NCBI RefSeq assembly: GCF_045223415.1
Contig: NZ_JBEQZJ010000002.1
Location: 1-64,000, forward strand
DNA length: 64,000 bases
Source of the DNA: Hoskinsella mucinilytica
GTDB taxonomy: Bacteria; Bacillota_I; Bacilli_A; Erysipelotrichales; Erysipelotrichaceae
Reading direction: 5' to 3'
The notes beneath the pieces are model-generated. The model did not search any database, was not told the origin of the DNA, and saw nothing but the letters and a program-made list of their open reading frames with translations. Each line of letters opens with the position of its first letter. Position 1 is the stretch's first letter. Of the stretch, positions 26,915-36,527 are shown piece by piece. Both the position numbers and the translations under genes were made by a program.

Positions 26915-29900
26915 TTATTCTTCTTCGATTTTATCTAGCTCCCGAAGGATTTCTTCCAGACGTACAGGTTTCACTAAATATCCATTCATTCCTGCTTCCT
27001 TTGCCTTTTTCTTATCTTCTTCAAAGGCATTCGCACTCATTGCGATAATCGAAATCTTCCCTTTTTTTCCCGGTAAAGCTCGGATTGCTTTGGTTGCGGT
27101 CAAACCATCCATGATTGGCATACGAATATCCATCAATACTGCGATATATTCTTCTTCATCATGTTGTTTCAACATATCGACGGATATCGCACCATTGACA
27201 GCTGTATCAACTTGAAAGCCAACTGTTTCCAATAACTCTTTGGCGATTTCCATATTCAGTTCATTATCCTCTACCAAGAGGATTTTCTTACCTAAATGGC
27301 ATTGTTGTTTCAAAGATGGTTGATGTTCTATTTGAGAACGTACTGCATTTAACGTAGAACAGATGTTATCCTTAAACAATGGTTTTGTAATAAATCCATT
27401 GGCACCAGCTGCAATTGCATCCTTTTGAATATTGCTCCAATCAAACGCTGATATAATGATAATCATGGTATCAGGTCCTACCAACTTACGAATTTGTCTG
27501 GTAGTTTCCAGTCCATCCATACCGGGCATCTTCCAATCAATCATCGCAATATCAAACATAGTGCCTTTGATCCGATTTCTGACTTCTTCTACTGCCTTAA
27601 ATCCTGAATCCACCCATAAACAAGTTGCACCGATGTTTTCCATGATCATACTTGCTTGTTGGCCTACGATCTCATCATCATCTACAATAAGAACACTCAT
27701 GCCTTTCAATAATTCCTTCTTACGACGAATTTCTTCTTGTTTTTTATCTTCATGAACCAATTTCAAAGGTAGCATTACAATAAACTCACTGCCTTTACCT
27801 TTTTCACTGATCACATCAATACTTCCACCCATCAATACAACTAGATTATAGACGATCGATAATCCCAAACCACTACCGATCTTGTTTCTGGCAGTATCAT
27901 TTTCTTCCTGCTCAAAAGGTTGGAATAATTTATCTTGAAATGCTTTAGAAATTCCAATACCATCATCTTTGACAGAGAATTTTATATAGGCATGATGATT
28001 ACTATGATGATCATCCTGTATTTTAACAATGATGGATCCATGTTCAGGCGTAAACTTCAATGCATTGCTTAATAAATTCATTAAGATTTGTCTTAAATGT
28101 AGTGCATCTCCGATAAAATCATGTTCCATCGGTTCTATGATTTGCATTTCATAATGAATATTCTTAGCTTCAACCTGTGGCACAAGAATGCTATTGATTT
28201 CCTGTAACACATCCATAAGCTGAAAGGCTTCATGATTCATGCTCATTTTTCCTTGTTCTATTTTTGACATATCTAAAATATCATTCAATAACGCCAATAA
28301 ATAGTGACTGGAAGCATCTATCTTTTCAAAACAGTTTTTTACACTTTCTTTTTCGTCAAGTTTCATCTGTCCAATGGTTGCCATACCAATAATCGCATTC
28401 ATTGGTGTACGAATATCATGACTCATCCTAGATAAGAAATTGCTTTTCGCATCATTGGCCGCATTGGCACGTGCCAACGCATCCCTTAACAATTGTTCTT
28501 GTCGATCCTGTTCTCTTTTTTGTTCATCCATGTTTTTCACAAGCATGATGGCTAGATGATGTTCTTGATAAGGGTCTTCTACATGAATCACATGAGTAGA
28601 ACGCCAGTGATAACGTCCATCAGCTTCCAACTGTTGATATTCTAAATAAATTTCCTTTTCATTTGACTCTAGACGATTTCTCATATGACTTCGTTCAAAA
28701 CATTTCACAAAATCAGAAACATGATCTGCATGTACTTTCGGCAATACTTCTTTATACATTTCATCAAAATTACCAACTTCTTGTTGTCGATGTTCTATTT
28801 CATTTCGTAATAAGGTATAAGTATTTTGCGTAAGGTTAAGGTTATAGATGGTAGGATATGCAATATCTAATGCTGTACGAAGAGACTTCATTTCCAACTG
28901 ATGACTCTTCTCCATTTCAAGACGCATTCTCTTTTCTTCTGTGATATCAGTAAAGATGGCCTGAATGACATCGATTCCATCCATATTCAGTAATCGCTTC
29001 ATCAAAACAGAAATCCATAACTCTTTCCCGTTTTTTCGCTTTGCTTTTCTTTCATAAGTGATCAAATCGCCACCTAATTCCATGCTATCTAATAATGAAA
29101 GAATATGTTCCATATCTTCGTCCAATACAAGTTGAAGAGGACTTTTGATTGTTTGATGGTATTCTTCCTCTTCATACCCATAAATCTCCCATGCATATCG
29201 ATTCGTCATCAAAATCTTATGACTTTCATCTACGGAAAATTGAATGATCCCACATGGCAATGTATGAAATAATTCCAACATAAACGCTGCTTGACGTTTA
29301 CTATCAAGATTCGCTTTTTCATATTGCAATTCTTTTTCTTTACGTTCTGTGATATCACTGATAAAGCAATATAATTCATCCTCCCCTTGTGCATTTTTCA
29401 GTACTTTTCCGATATTTAACATCCAAATCATATGTCCATTTGGCTTGATCAAACGATATTCAAACATAAAATTTCTTTTTTCATGAATTCCCTGATGAAG
29501 CTCTTTTTGAATCATCGCAAGATCATCTTCATAAATCATACTTGCAGTATGACCTTTGGTGTATTCCATAAATTCACGTTCATTATGAAACCCTATGATC
29601 TCACAACCACGTTGAGAGATCCATTTTGCAGTTAAATATTCATCAAGCTTACAAATGGTTGTTCCTCCAGGTAGTTGCGATAACATCAGTTCGATTTGAT
29701 TTTCACGTTGTTTTAGTTCCTGTTGTAAATATTCATATTGTTGTTTTCCATATTGTACAGGAAACAGACGTTCATCCTTCATTCCATCATAAGCGATAGA
29801 ATGATGCATGTGTTTGATTTTAAAACAGTCTTCCTCTTTATGAAGTACCAGTGTGATTCGTTGATACTCATGAATGATAATATGCTCTTGTGTATGAGTA

Positions 29901-30178
29901 TCCATAAAGCTACAGCCTTGGCAAATGGCATCCTCATCATTCAACAGCATCACATCATAATGCTCTTCACTTAATATACAAGGTGATAAATCTTCTTTCC
30001 CTTCAATAAAATATTTCGCAACCGCTTCCTTACCGACTGCCACTTGATCTTTTCCCGAACCAAACCATAGGATATTTTCATCCATAGCTTGAATCAAAGG
30101 TTCGATATCATTTTCTTCAAAAAAGGTATGCAAAATATGGGCTGTAAACTGCCGAACCTCTTGTTTGTTTATGCTCAT
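26915..30178 (-). CDS. Hybrid sensor histidine kinase with NTF2-like, PAS and two receiver domains
   Basis: 1087 residues with no membrane segment, so a cytoplasmic sensor. Order: SnoaL/NTF2-like domain (about 1-130), PAS domains at about 150-280, 290-420 and a divergent one at 430-560, a HisKA domain with 'MSHDIRTPMNAIIGM' near 585, the HATPase domain near 680-815 ('GIGISKAF', 'GSGLGLSIV'), then two receivers at about 835-955 ('VLIVDDDE', Asp in 'MIDWKMPGMDG') and 970-1085 ('ILLVEDNE', Asp in 'LMDIRMPIMDG'). It overlaps the Hpt gene by four bases. Together they make a full phosphorelay in two proteins. Signal and target unknown. Confidence 0.92.
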   Translation of the reverse strand: MSINKQEVRQFTAHILHTFFEENDIEPLIQAMDENILWFGSGKDQVAVGKEAVAKYFIEGKEDLSPCILSEEHYDVMLLNDEDAICQGCSFMDTHTQEHIIIHEYQRITLVLHKEEDCFKIKHMHHSIAYDGMKDERLFPVQYGKQQYEYLQQELKQRENQIELMLSQLPGGTTICKLDEYLTAKWISQRGCEIIGFHNEREFMEYTKGHTASMIYEDDLAMIQKELHQGIHEKRNFMFEYRLIKPNGHMIWMLNIGKVLKNAQGEDELYCFISDITERKEKELQYEKANLDSKRQAAFMLELFHTLPCGIIQFSVDESHKILMTNRYAWEIYGYEEEEYHQTIKSPLQLVLDEDMEHILSLLDSMELGGDLITYERKAKRKNGKELWISVLMKRLLNMDGIDVIQAIFTDITEEKRMRLEMEKSHQLEMKSLRTALDIAYPTIYNLNLTQNTYTLLRNEIEHRQQEVGNFDEMYKEVLPKVHADHVSDFVKCFERSHMRNRLESNEKEIYLEYQQLEADGRYHWRSTHVIHVEDPYQEHHLAIMLVKNMDEQKREQDRQEQLLRDALARANAANDAKSNFLSRMSHDIRTPMNAIIGMATIGQMKLDEKESVKNCFEKIDASSHYLLALLNDILDMSKIEQGKMSMNHEAFQLMDVLQEINSILVPQVEAKNIHYEMQIIEPMEHDFIGDALHLRQILMNLLSNALKFTPEHGSIIVKIQDDHHSNHHAYIKFSVKDDGIGISKAFQDKLFQPFEQEENDTARNKIGSGLGLSIVYNLVVLMGGSIDVISEKGKGSEFIVMLPLKLVHEDKKQEEIRRKKELLKGMSVLIVDDDEIVGQQASMIMENIGATCLWVDSGFKAVEEVRNRIKGTMFDIAMIDWKMPGMDGLETTRQIRKLVGPDTMIIIISAFDWSNIQKDAIAAGANGFITKPLFKDNICSTLNAVRSQIEHQPSLKQQCHLGKKILLVEDNELNMEIAKELLETVGFQVDTAVNGAISVDMLKQHDEEEYIAVLMDIRMPIMDGLTATKAIRALPGKKGKISIIAMSANAFEEDKKKAKEAGMNGYLVKPVRLEEILRELDKIEEE

Positions 30179-30549
30179 AAAAAATCATCATCCAAGATAT
30201 ATGTTTGAATCGCATTGATCAAAACTTGATGTATCTCACAAATTTGTTGATACTCTTTTTCAAGATCAGTATCCTTATTTTCCCTCAAATCCTTAACCAT
30301 TTGAGAACATACATCATATAATTTGATAAAACTGAGATTACCACTGACTCCCTTTAAGGTATGCACCGCCAATAACATAGCCTCTTTATCGTTTGCTTCA
30401 AAGCTTCGTTTTAATTCCGTTAAAGTTTGATCATCCAAAAATTTAATTAGAAACTTCTTTGCTAGGTGCACATTCCCCATCATGCGTTGACTCAACTCTC
30501 TAAAATCAATTCCATCTTGTAAGAGCTGATCTAGAATCTCTTGCGCCAT
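30175..30549 (-). CDS. Hpt domain phosphotransfer protein
   Basis: 124 residues, helical. The Hpt motif 'AVHTLKGVSGNL' near residue 62 carries the phospho-accepting His. It should relay phosphate from or to the receivers of the hybrid kinase encoded just downstream, whose start overlaps this stop (ATGA). A TATAAT lies about 40 bases upstream of the start codon, but a -35 element is not clear. Confidence 0.9.
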   Translation of the reverse strand: MAQEILDQLLQDGIDFRELSQRMMGNVHLAKKFLIKFLDDQTLTELKRSFEANDKEAMLLAVHTLKGVSGNLSFIKLYDVCSQMVKDLRENKDTDLEKEYQQICEIHQVLINAIQTYILDDDFL

Positions 30550-30761
30550 ATCGTATACCTTCTTTCTTTTATCTCGTTTTATTATATCAGTTTTTTAGAT
30601 TGAGGGGAAGAAAACAATAGAAATGATTTACGCTATATGCATGGAATTCTTTTTCTTTTATTGTATAGTTTTTATAGACTTTTAAATATTCATCACATAG
30701 AAATAAGGTTAAGTCCTATGCTTGCCTTGTCGACTTTTCAAACCATCAAAAAGTGGAAATC

Positions 30762-30797
30762 AAAAAAACGCTGAACATCTTTGATCAACGTTTTTTT
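30762..30797. terminator. Bidirectional terminator after the EAL gene
   Basis: Stem AAAAAAACG-C-TGA pairs with TCA-A-CGTTTTTTT (arms about 30762-30774 and 30784-30797), with T tracts on either strand. Confidence 0.8.
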
Positions 30798-30837
30798 GAT
30801 TCTTTATTCAAACATATGCTTTTTACACGTATGCTTG

Positions 30838-33057
30838 TTATTTACTAGAAGAAAAGGTTTCATAAAAAGCGATAAATTCTTGTAACGGCAAAGGTTTCGC
30901 ATAATAAAATCCTTGAATTTCATCACAACCAACATTCTTTAAAAAGTCAACTTCACTTTTTTGTTCTACACCTTCTGCCACGGTATGAATTTGTAGACCT
31001 TTCGCTAGCAGGATCACACTCTCTATAATTTTCTTACTACGCTCCATGTTGCCAGAGCCATAACGGAAGAATTCTTGATCTAGTTTCATAACATCAATTG
31101 GAATATCCTTTAACATATTTAAGGAAGAATAGCCACTTCCGAAATCATCCATAGCGATGCTAAATCCATGTCTTTTCAACTTTTTAATGATACTTTGCAG
31201 TTCCTCACTTCGATCAAAAATGACACTTTCTGTAATCTCAAATTCAATATTGGATGTATCGACATCAAATTGTTCAACGGTTTGAATCAAACGATCCACA
31301 AAGTCCGGTTTAAACAAATACACTCTAGAAAGATTGACTGATATGATGATAGGATCACGCTGTTCTTTCTTCCATTTCTCTAAAATTTTACATACTTGGC
31401 ATACCATATATTTATCTAAGCGTTCTAAGAATCCATTACGCTCAAACAACGGTATAAAATTTCCGGGCGGAATCAAACCATATACAGGTGAATTCCAACG
31501 TACCAATGCCTCCGCTGCATGAATTTTCTGATCGACAAGGGTCACTTTTGGTTGAAGGTATACTTCAAACTCTTGATGTTGTAATGCAGCCTCCATCAAG
31601 CTTTCCATTTTCTTATCGCTCAATTGATTTTGATACATATCTTTCGAGAAGAAACTAAAACTTTCAGCAGTATCATTGATCTGTTTTTTCGCATAAGCAC
31701 AACGATCATGACATTTACTGAATTCTGTATCATTTTCTTCAATGAGATAAATTCCTATTTTATAAGTAAGATTAAACATATGAAAGCTAGAGGATAACTG
31801 TTTTTCAATTGTTTGAATCATCTGATTCATCCTATGAATGATATCTTTTTCTTTTCTTGTATGAAGCAATAATATAAAGCGATCCGCAGTAATACGTGAA
31901 CAAGCTTCTGTTTTGCTACAGGATGCATCACAAACATCCATTATGGTTTTTAACAAATGATCTCCACCCTGATAGCCATAAAATTCATTGAATAGCTTAA
32001 AGTCCTTTATATCCATTTCAATGAGCGAATATTCTTTTCCCAGATGATGATCCAAAACCTTCTGTGTTTTCACACGGAATCGATTATAATTATAATGATT
32101 TGTTACATCATCAAAAAACACAAGTTCTTCCATCTTTTTATCAGCCTTTGTGCGAACGATATAAATATACAATAGAATCGCTGCAAATATAAAAGCCAAA
32201 ATAAACCATGTAATCATTGCCATGGTAAGAAAATGGTTGATCTTACCACTCACAATACTGCTAGGGACAATGGATACGATATACCAATCATTGATATCAA
32301 GACGATGATAAGCAAGATAGCGATGTTCTCCATTCGGTGTGATGAATTCTGCAACACCTTCCTCATTTTCTTTGATATTGGAAACTTGAAAGCCATCTAA
32401 AAATTCTAATTGAGCAATGCTATCCAATTGTTGTTTCTTACTTGGACTCGAGGATTGAATGATGATATCGCCATCTTCATTGATGACCTCACTAAAACCA
32501 TAATCATCATAGGTTTCGATCAAAAGCTTTTCAGATAATTGTTCGGTTTCGATCGATGCAAATAACACATTGGTAATTACACCATTATGATAGATTGGTG
32601 AAGAAAATACATTGATGTCTTTTTTTCCTATCACATCTTGAAATGTTTTTGAAAACACTGCTTTTCCTTTTAACGATGCTTGATAATAATCTCTTGTGGA
32701 TACATCAAAGGATTGATCGTCGGTAGTATAACAATTTCCGTTTAAATCAGCAACACCTAAACGTAAAAATTTTGTTTCCTTTAATACATGGGTAAGTTGT
32801 GCCACCAACACAGCAACATCAGCACTATCCGTATTTTCCAACATTGCCGCAATAGAGGAAATGGTGTGAATTTCGCTTTTTACATTTTCCTCAATGATTT
32901 TTCCTGTAGAGTCTGCGGTCTGCGAAAGATTTGTTTTCAATTCATCAAGCAAGGTTACTTTAAGAGAGGAAACATAAAAGATGGCACCACATATAAATAA
33001 CAGCAGACTGATACTTGTAAGGATCACTCTTTTGATCAGTTTCCCATGTTTCTTCAT
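30838..33057 (-). CDS. Membrane cyclic-di-GMP phosphodiesterase (Cache - degenerate GGDEF - EAL)
   Basis: 739 residues. Two membrane helices (about 8-30 and 277-302) bracket an extracellular Cache-like sensor. A GGDEF-like domain (about 315-470) has 'TADRF' at the signature, so it should not make c-di-GMP. The EAL domain (about 485-735) is intact by eye: 'AEALVRW', 'VNLSR', 'EITES', 'DDFGSGYSSL', 'KLDQEF', 'AEGVE', 'QGFYYAKP'. It therefore should cleave c-di-GMP in response to an outside ligand. It is the antagonist of the cyclase encoded just upstream. Confidence 0.92.
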   Translation of the reverse strand: MKKHGKLIKRVILTSISLLLFICGAIFYVSSLKVTLLDELKTNLSQTADSTGKIIEENVKSEIHTISSIAAMLENTDSADVAVLVAQLTHVLKETKFLRLGVADLNGNCYTTDDQSFDVSTRDYYQASLKGKAVFSKTFQDVIGKKDINVFSSPIYHNGVITNVLFASIETEQLSEKLLIETYDDYGFSEVINEDGDIIIQSSSPSKKQQLDSIAQLEFLDGFQVSNIKENEEGVAEFITPNGEHRYLAYHRLDINDWYIVSIVPSSIVSGKINHFLTMAMITWFILAFIFAAILLYIYIVRTKADKKMEELVFFDDVTNHYNYNRFRVKTQKVLDHHLGKEYSLIEMDIKDFKLFNEFYGYQGGDHLLKTIMDVCDASCSKTEACSRITADRFILLLHTRKEKDIIHRMNQMIQTIEKQLSSSFHMFNLTYKIGIYLIEENDTEFSKCHDRCAYAKKQINDTAESFSFFSKDMYQNQLSDKKMESLMEAALQHQEFEVYLQPKVTLVDQKIHAAEALVRWNSPVYGLIPPGNFIPLFERNGFLERLDKYMVCQVCKILEKWKKEQRDPIIISVNLSRVYLFKPDFVDRLIQTVEQFDVDTSNIEFEITESVIFDRSEELQSIIKKLKRHGFSIAMDDFGSGYSSLNMLKDIPIDVMKLDQEFFRYGSGNMERSKKIIESVILLAKGLQIHTVAEGVEQKSEVDFLKNVGCDEIQGFYYAKPLPLQEFIAFYETFSSSK

Positions 33058-33288
33058 ATGCTGACCTCCTTTTATGTCACATTTTACATTATGTTACCTT
33101 GTAACTTATGTAAAGGCAATTAACACTTTTACATTTTTTCATTTCATTACATATCTAACAAAACCTTATTTCATGAATAAGGTATCCTATATTAGGATAT
33201 CATACCTTAATACGAAAGAGAAAGCTATTTATATCATTTATATGACTTTTTTCATTTTTTCTTTGTTTACATCTTTGTCTTATCTTCA

Positions 33289-34572
33289 TCATTCTTCCTC
33301 AGCATGTTCAAGTATGATACAGTTTCTTCCTTCTTTTTTTCCAATATATAAATAGGTATCTGCATGATGAATCAGCGTTTCCATATCTTTTTCACAGCCG
33401 GAATCCGTAACACCAAAGGTCACGGATATAGAAATCGGTTGATGATTCCAAGTTATTTCTGTTTGTTTGATCAATTCTTGTAATTGTTTCAATTGTTCAT
33501 GTGCTTGTTCCTTATTGCTATCTTCATAAATCAATAAGAACTCTTCCCCTCCCCAACGAAACACAAAGCCTTGATGTTCCATATGCTCTTTTATGAGATT
33601 GGACAACTGTTTTAAAACATGATCCCCTGCTTGATGTCCATAGGTATCATTGATATGTTTGAATAAATCTACATCCCCCATCGCTATAGCAAAGGTAGTA
33701 TGTTCATGATTACTTTTTTCCATTAAGCTTTGTAACACAACATTACAGCTTTGGCGATTATGTAAACCCGTTAAGGAATCTTTTCCTACCAGATCACAAA
33801 GGGATTCCTGTAACATAACAGCAAACTTCCCCATTTCTCCTATTTCATCTTCTCGTTCTAACAAACAAGGATCGATTTGTGCAGTTAGGTCCCCATTTGC
33901 TGTATCTCTTAAATACTCTTTGAATTTATTTAACGCAATGATGATTTTTTTACTATAATACATAGCAATACCAACTGATATTACCATCACAAGTAGCGCT
34001 ACAATACATACGAGTAAGATATTATTTTCAATACTAGCCAAGACATCAACACTTGGTTTTCCTACAAACAGCATCCCTATGACCTCTTGCTTCGCATTAC
34101 GCAATGGCATATAGTAACCGAAGTATTTATTTCCATTAACTAACACATGATCGGAAAAATATTCTTTTCCTTGATTCAATACCGTTTCGATTACCTCATC
34201 TGCTGCCTTGGTGTCAACAGCACGAGTACCATCATCTTTTAATATCGTTGTCAAATAGCGATTTGTTCCGATAAAGATCGTAGCATCTGTACCTGACATC
34301 GCCTTTATATCATCGATTGCCTCGATCATATCCTCAATATCAGCATTACCTTTATACAAATGACCATTTTCAACTTTAAATTCTCCTGGATACCTTAACT
34401 CATAATTCTCATAGGTAGCATGTACCAAAACATTCAAGCCATGCTCTACCTCTTGACTTAGAGTCTTATAAATCACAAGCGAACTGATCAATGTCACGAA
34501 CAAGCCAAAAACCAAGAGAGGAATGATAGATAAAAACATTAAATTTGCCGTTAAGCGCCTTTTCTTGAACAT
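33289..34572 (-). CDS. Membrane diguanylate cyclase (Cache - HAMP - GGDEF)
   Basis: 427 residues. Two membrane helices (about 12-32 and 182-202) enclose a single-Cache extracellular domain with 'GMLFVGKPSVDVL' near 167, typical of sCache_3. A HAMP-like linker follows (about 203-255), and the GGDEF domain has 'DSLTGLHNR' near 264 and an intact 'RWGGEEFLLI' near 345. It should make c-di-GMP. I see no RxxD inhibitory site five residues before GGEEF. The Cache domains of this gene and its neighbour differ, so they may answer different signals. Confidence 0.92.
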   Translation of the reverse strand: MFKKRRLTANLMFLSIIPLLVFGLFVTLISSLVIYKTLSQEVEHGLNVLVHATYENYELRYPGEFKVENGHLYKGNADIEDMIEAIDDIKAMSGTDATIFIGTNRYLTTILKDDGTRAVDTKAADEVIETVLNQGKEYFSDHVLVNGNKYFGYYMPLRNAKQEVIGMLFVGKPSVDVLASIENNILLVCIVALLVMVISVGIAMYYSKKIIIALNKFKEYLRDTANGDLTAQIDPCLLEREDEIGEMGKFAVMLQESLCDLVGKDSLTGLHNRQSCNVVLQSLMEKSNHEHTTFAIAMGDVDLFKHINDTYGHQAGDHVLKQLSNLIKEHMEHQGFVFRWGGEEFLLIYEDSNKEQAHEQLKQLQELIKQTEITWNHQPISISVTFGVTDSGCEKDMETLIHHADTYLYIGKKEGRNCIILEHAEEE

Positions 34573-34608
34573 GTTGACACTTCCTTTTTTATGGTATATA
34601 CCAAGGCT

Positions 34609-34637
34609 ATTTTATCACACCAAAAATGCGATGTAAA
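34609..34637 (-). promoter_or_regulatory. Promoter of the GGDEF gene
   Basis: Reverse strand: TTTACA (34632-34637), 17-base spacer, TAAAAT (34609-34614). A perfect palindrome GGTATATACC (34593-34602) lies just past the predicted transcription start and could be an operator. Confidence 0.6.
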
Positions 34638-34677
34638 ACATTTCATTTTAAAAAAGGAAGAAAAATGAAATTCACGT

Positions 34678-34717
34678 AAAAAAAGACCGTTCCTTTTCGA
34701 AAAAAGGCTATCAGTCT
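34678..34717 (-). terminator. Terminator after the deformylase gene
   Basis: Reverse-strand stem AGACTG..CCTTTT / AAAAGG..CGGTCT (34684-34717) followed by seven U. Confidence 0.85.
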
Positions 34718-34734
34718 GTGATTTTTTTAAGCTG

Positions 34735-35148
34735 TTATATTAAAATACCTTCACAATGGTCCATTTCATGTTGGATGATCTGTGCTTGAAATCCGGTAAA
34801 AGTTCTTATCTTTATCTTGAAATTTTGATCAAGATATCGTACCTTGATTTTTTCATATCGTTTGGTTGGTTTCTCCCCTTCATGACATAAACATCCCTCT
34901 TTGGTATCATAGGTTTCCTTTGAATGTTTGATGATCATTGGATTTACCATAGGAAGATATCCTTTTTCATCATAAATGACAATAATGCGTTTCTGTACGC
35001 CAATCATATTAGCTGCCATCCCTACACAATGATTTGCATGTGCTTTGATGGTATCCAATAAATCTTCTATCACTTGTTGATCCTCTTTTTCTGCATCCTT
35101 GGACTTTTGGGACAGAAAGAAAGCATCTTTTACTATTTCTTTGATCAT
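34735..35148 (-). CDS. Peptide deformylase-like protein
   Basis: 137 residues, short for the family. Deformylases remove the formyl group of nascent proteins. Motif 3 'QHEMDH' is intact near residue 126. Motif 2 is 'EGCLC' near 84, keeping the metal-binding Cys. Motif 1 is 'GMAANMIG' near 43, where Met replaces the usual Gln of GxGxAAxQ. This is a divergent subgroup; a canonical Def may exist elsewhere, and full activity is uncertain. A 60-base gap separates it from the DUF349 gene upstream. Confidence 0.82.
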   Translation of the reverse strand: MIKEIVKDAFFLSQKSKDAEKEDQQVIEDLLDTIKAHANHCVGMAANMIGVQKRIIVIYDEKGYLPMVNPMIIKHSKETYDTKEGCLCHEGEKPTKRYEKIKVRYLDQNFKIKIRTFTGFQAQIIQHEMDHCEGILI

Positions 35149-35173
35149 GATCGTTTCCTCTTTTAAAATTACA

Positions 35174-35205
35174 AACGTACCATGCTATGCAAGCTATGGT
35201 ACGTT
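35174..35205 (-). terminator. Hairpin after the DUF349 gene
   Basis: Perfect 10-bp stem AACGTACCAT/ATGGTACGTT, loop of 12 bases, followed on the reverse strand by TTGTAATTTT. The weak U tract makes it a probable rather than certain terminator. Confidence 0.6.
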
Positions 35206-35215
35206 ATCCATTTCT

Positions 35216-36370
35216 TTATTTTTCCAGTCTTTTATCTATGTCTTCGATTTCTTCTTCTAATTGAGCGATAAAATCCTCTTTATCTGCAATGCTTTCTTCC
35301 ATTTCATCAATGGCTCTTTGACCAAGCAATCCTACCATATCATCTTGCATACGTTTGATTTGACGTTTCTGATTTGCGATCATCTCTTGCTTACGACTAC
35401 GAATTTCTTGCATTCTTTGACGCCATTGTGCATGTTTTTGTTCATTGAATTCTTTCAATCCTTCAAAATAATGATCCATCACAGTACGGAATTCTTTCCA
35501 AATCTGATCTTCTTTTTCTTTACCACAAGAACCGATTTTTTTCCATTCTACACCTAGATTTTTCATTTGCTCAGTATGTTCTCTAGTATATTCTTTTCGT
35601 TCAGTCAATTCTCTTGCTGTATCCACCAAGGCTTTTTTCTGAGCATATTTTTGATCTTGATCTTCATGTAGCTCATCATAATATGCACCTCTTCGATCAT
35701 AAAACTTTTGACGTGCATCATTAAATTGTTGCCATAATTTATCTTCATGCTCTTTACCGGCACTTCCAACAGCCTTCCATTGTTCCATCAATTCACGATA
35801 TGCTTCACTGGTTTTCTGCCATTCCGTAGAATCACATAATGCAGCAGCCTTCTGAATCAATTCTTGTTTAACAACTCGAGCATTTTCAAACTTAGACTTT
35901 AGATTTTCCCAATGATCATGTTTACGATCAAAGAACTTTTGTCTAGCTTCATTAAATTTTTCCCATAAAGCATCATCTGTGTCCTTACCAGCAGAACCAG
36001 CAGCCTTCCATTGTTGCATGAGGTCATTCATTTCTTCTGTTGCCTTATTCCATTCATTGGATGTCGCAACCACGATGGCACGATCGATCAATTCTTGCTT
36101 CAAGGTAGAAGCATTTTGATAACCTTCTCTTCGTTTTTGATAGAATACATCAATATAGCTGTCAAATTCTTCTGCCAACTTATCTTCATAATCAGATTCC
36201 CAATAATGAATCTGTTTCCATCTTCTTTTTAAATCTGAAATTTCACGAAATACTTCATTCCAGTCAGATGCAGGATCGATTTGCTTTGCTTCTTCAATCA
36301 AAGCCTCTCTACGTTTGATATCTTCATCTAAGTCGTCTACTTCATACATTTCATCATGATCGTTATACAT
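35216..36370 (-). CDS. DUF349 repeat protein
   Basis: 384 residues, helical and very charged, without signal peptide. DUF349 units recur at a spacing of about 75-80 residues; each ends in a block like 'W-K-x-x-G-S-A-G-K-x-x-E-D-x-L-W-x-x-F-N-x-A-R-Q-K-F'. Three are clear (around residues 120, 195 and 285) and one is degenerate (around 45). The last 80 residues are a coiled coil. Proteins with this domain are widespread, but their function is not established. AGGAGGAATATT precedes the ATG. Confidence 0.82.
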   Translation of the reverse strand: MYNDHDEMYEVDDLDEDIKRREALIEEAKQIDPASDWNEVFREISDLKRRWKQIHYWESDYEDKLAEEFDSYIDVFYQKRREGYQNASTLKQELIDRAIVVATSNEWNKATEEMNDLMQQWKAAGSAGKDTDDALWEKFNEARQKFFDRKHDHWENLKSKFENARVVKQELIQKAAALCDSTEWQKTSEAYRELMEQWKAVGSAGKEHEDKLWQQFNDARQKFYDRRGAYYDELHEDQDQKYAQKKALVDTARELTERKEYTREHTEQMKNLGVEWKKIGSCGKEKEDQIWKEFRTVMDHYFEGLKEFNEQKHAQWRQRMQEIRSRKQEMIANQKRQIKRMQDDMVGLLGQRAIDEMEESIADKEDFIAQLEEEIEDIDKRLEK

Positions 36371-36527
36371 AATATTCCTCCAGTATTAGGTGATATCTAG
36401 TTACCACCCATTAACAGTATAAATTGTATCTCATATGCGCAAAAAAGTCATTCTTTTTCCTACTTTTTTTGTATTTTTTTTATACAAAAGCGCTTTTCAT
36501 TAAGATATGCGAGAAAGATATCCAAAC

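Noticed and set aside
30600..30840. c-di-GMP riboswitch near the EAL/GGDEF genes
   Set aside because: Neither type I nor type II signature could be found in the gaps around these genes.
33160..33220. Inverted repeats around AAGGTAT/ATACCTT as a mobile-element end
   Set aside because: They are short, overlap one another, and lie just after the cyclase gene; a terminator or chance AT-rich symmetry explains them better.
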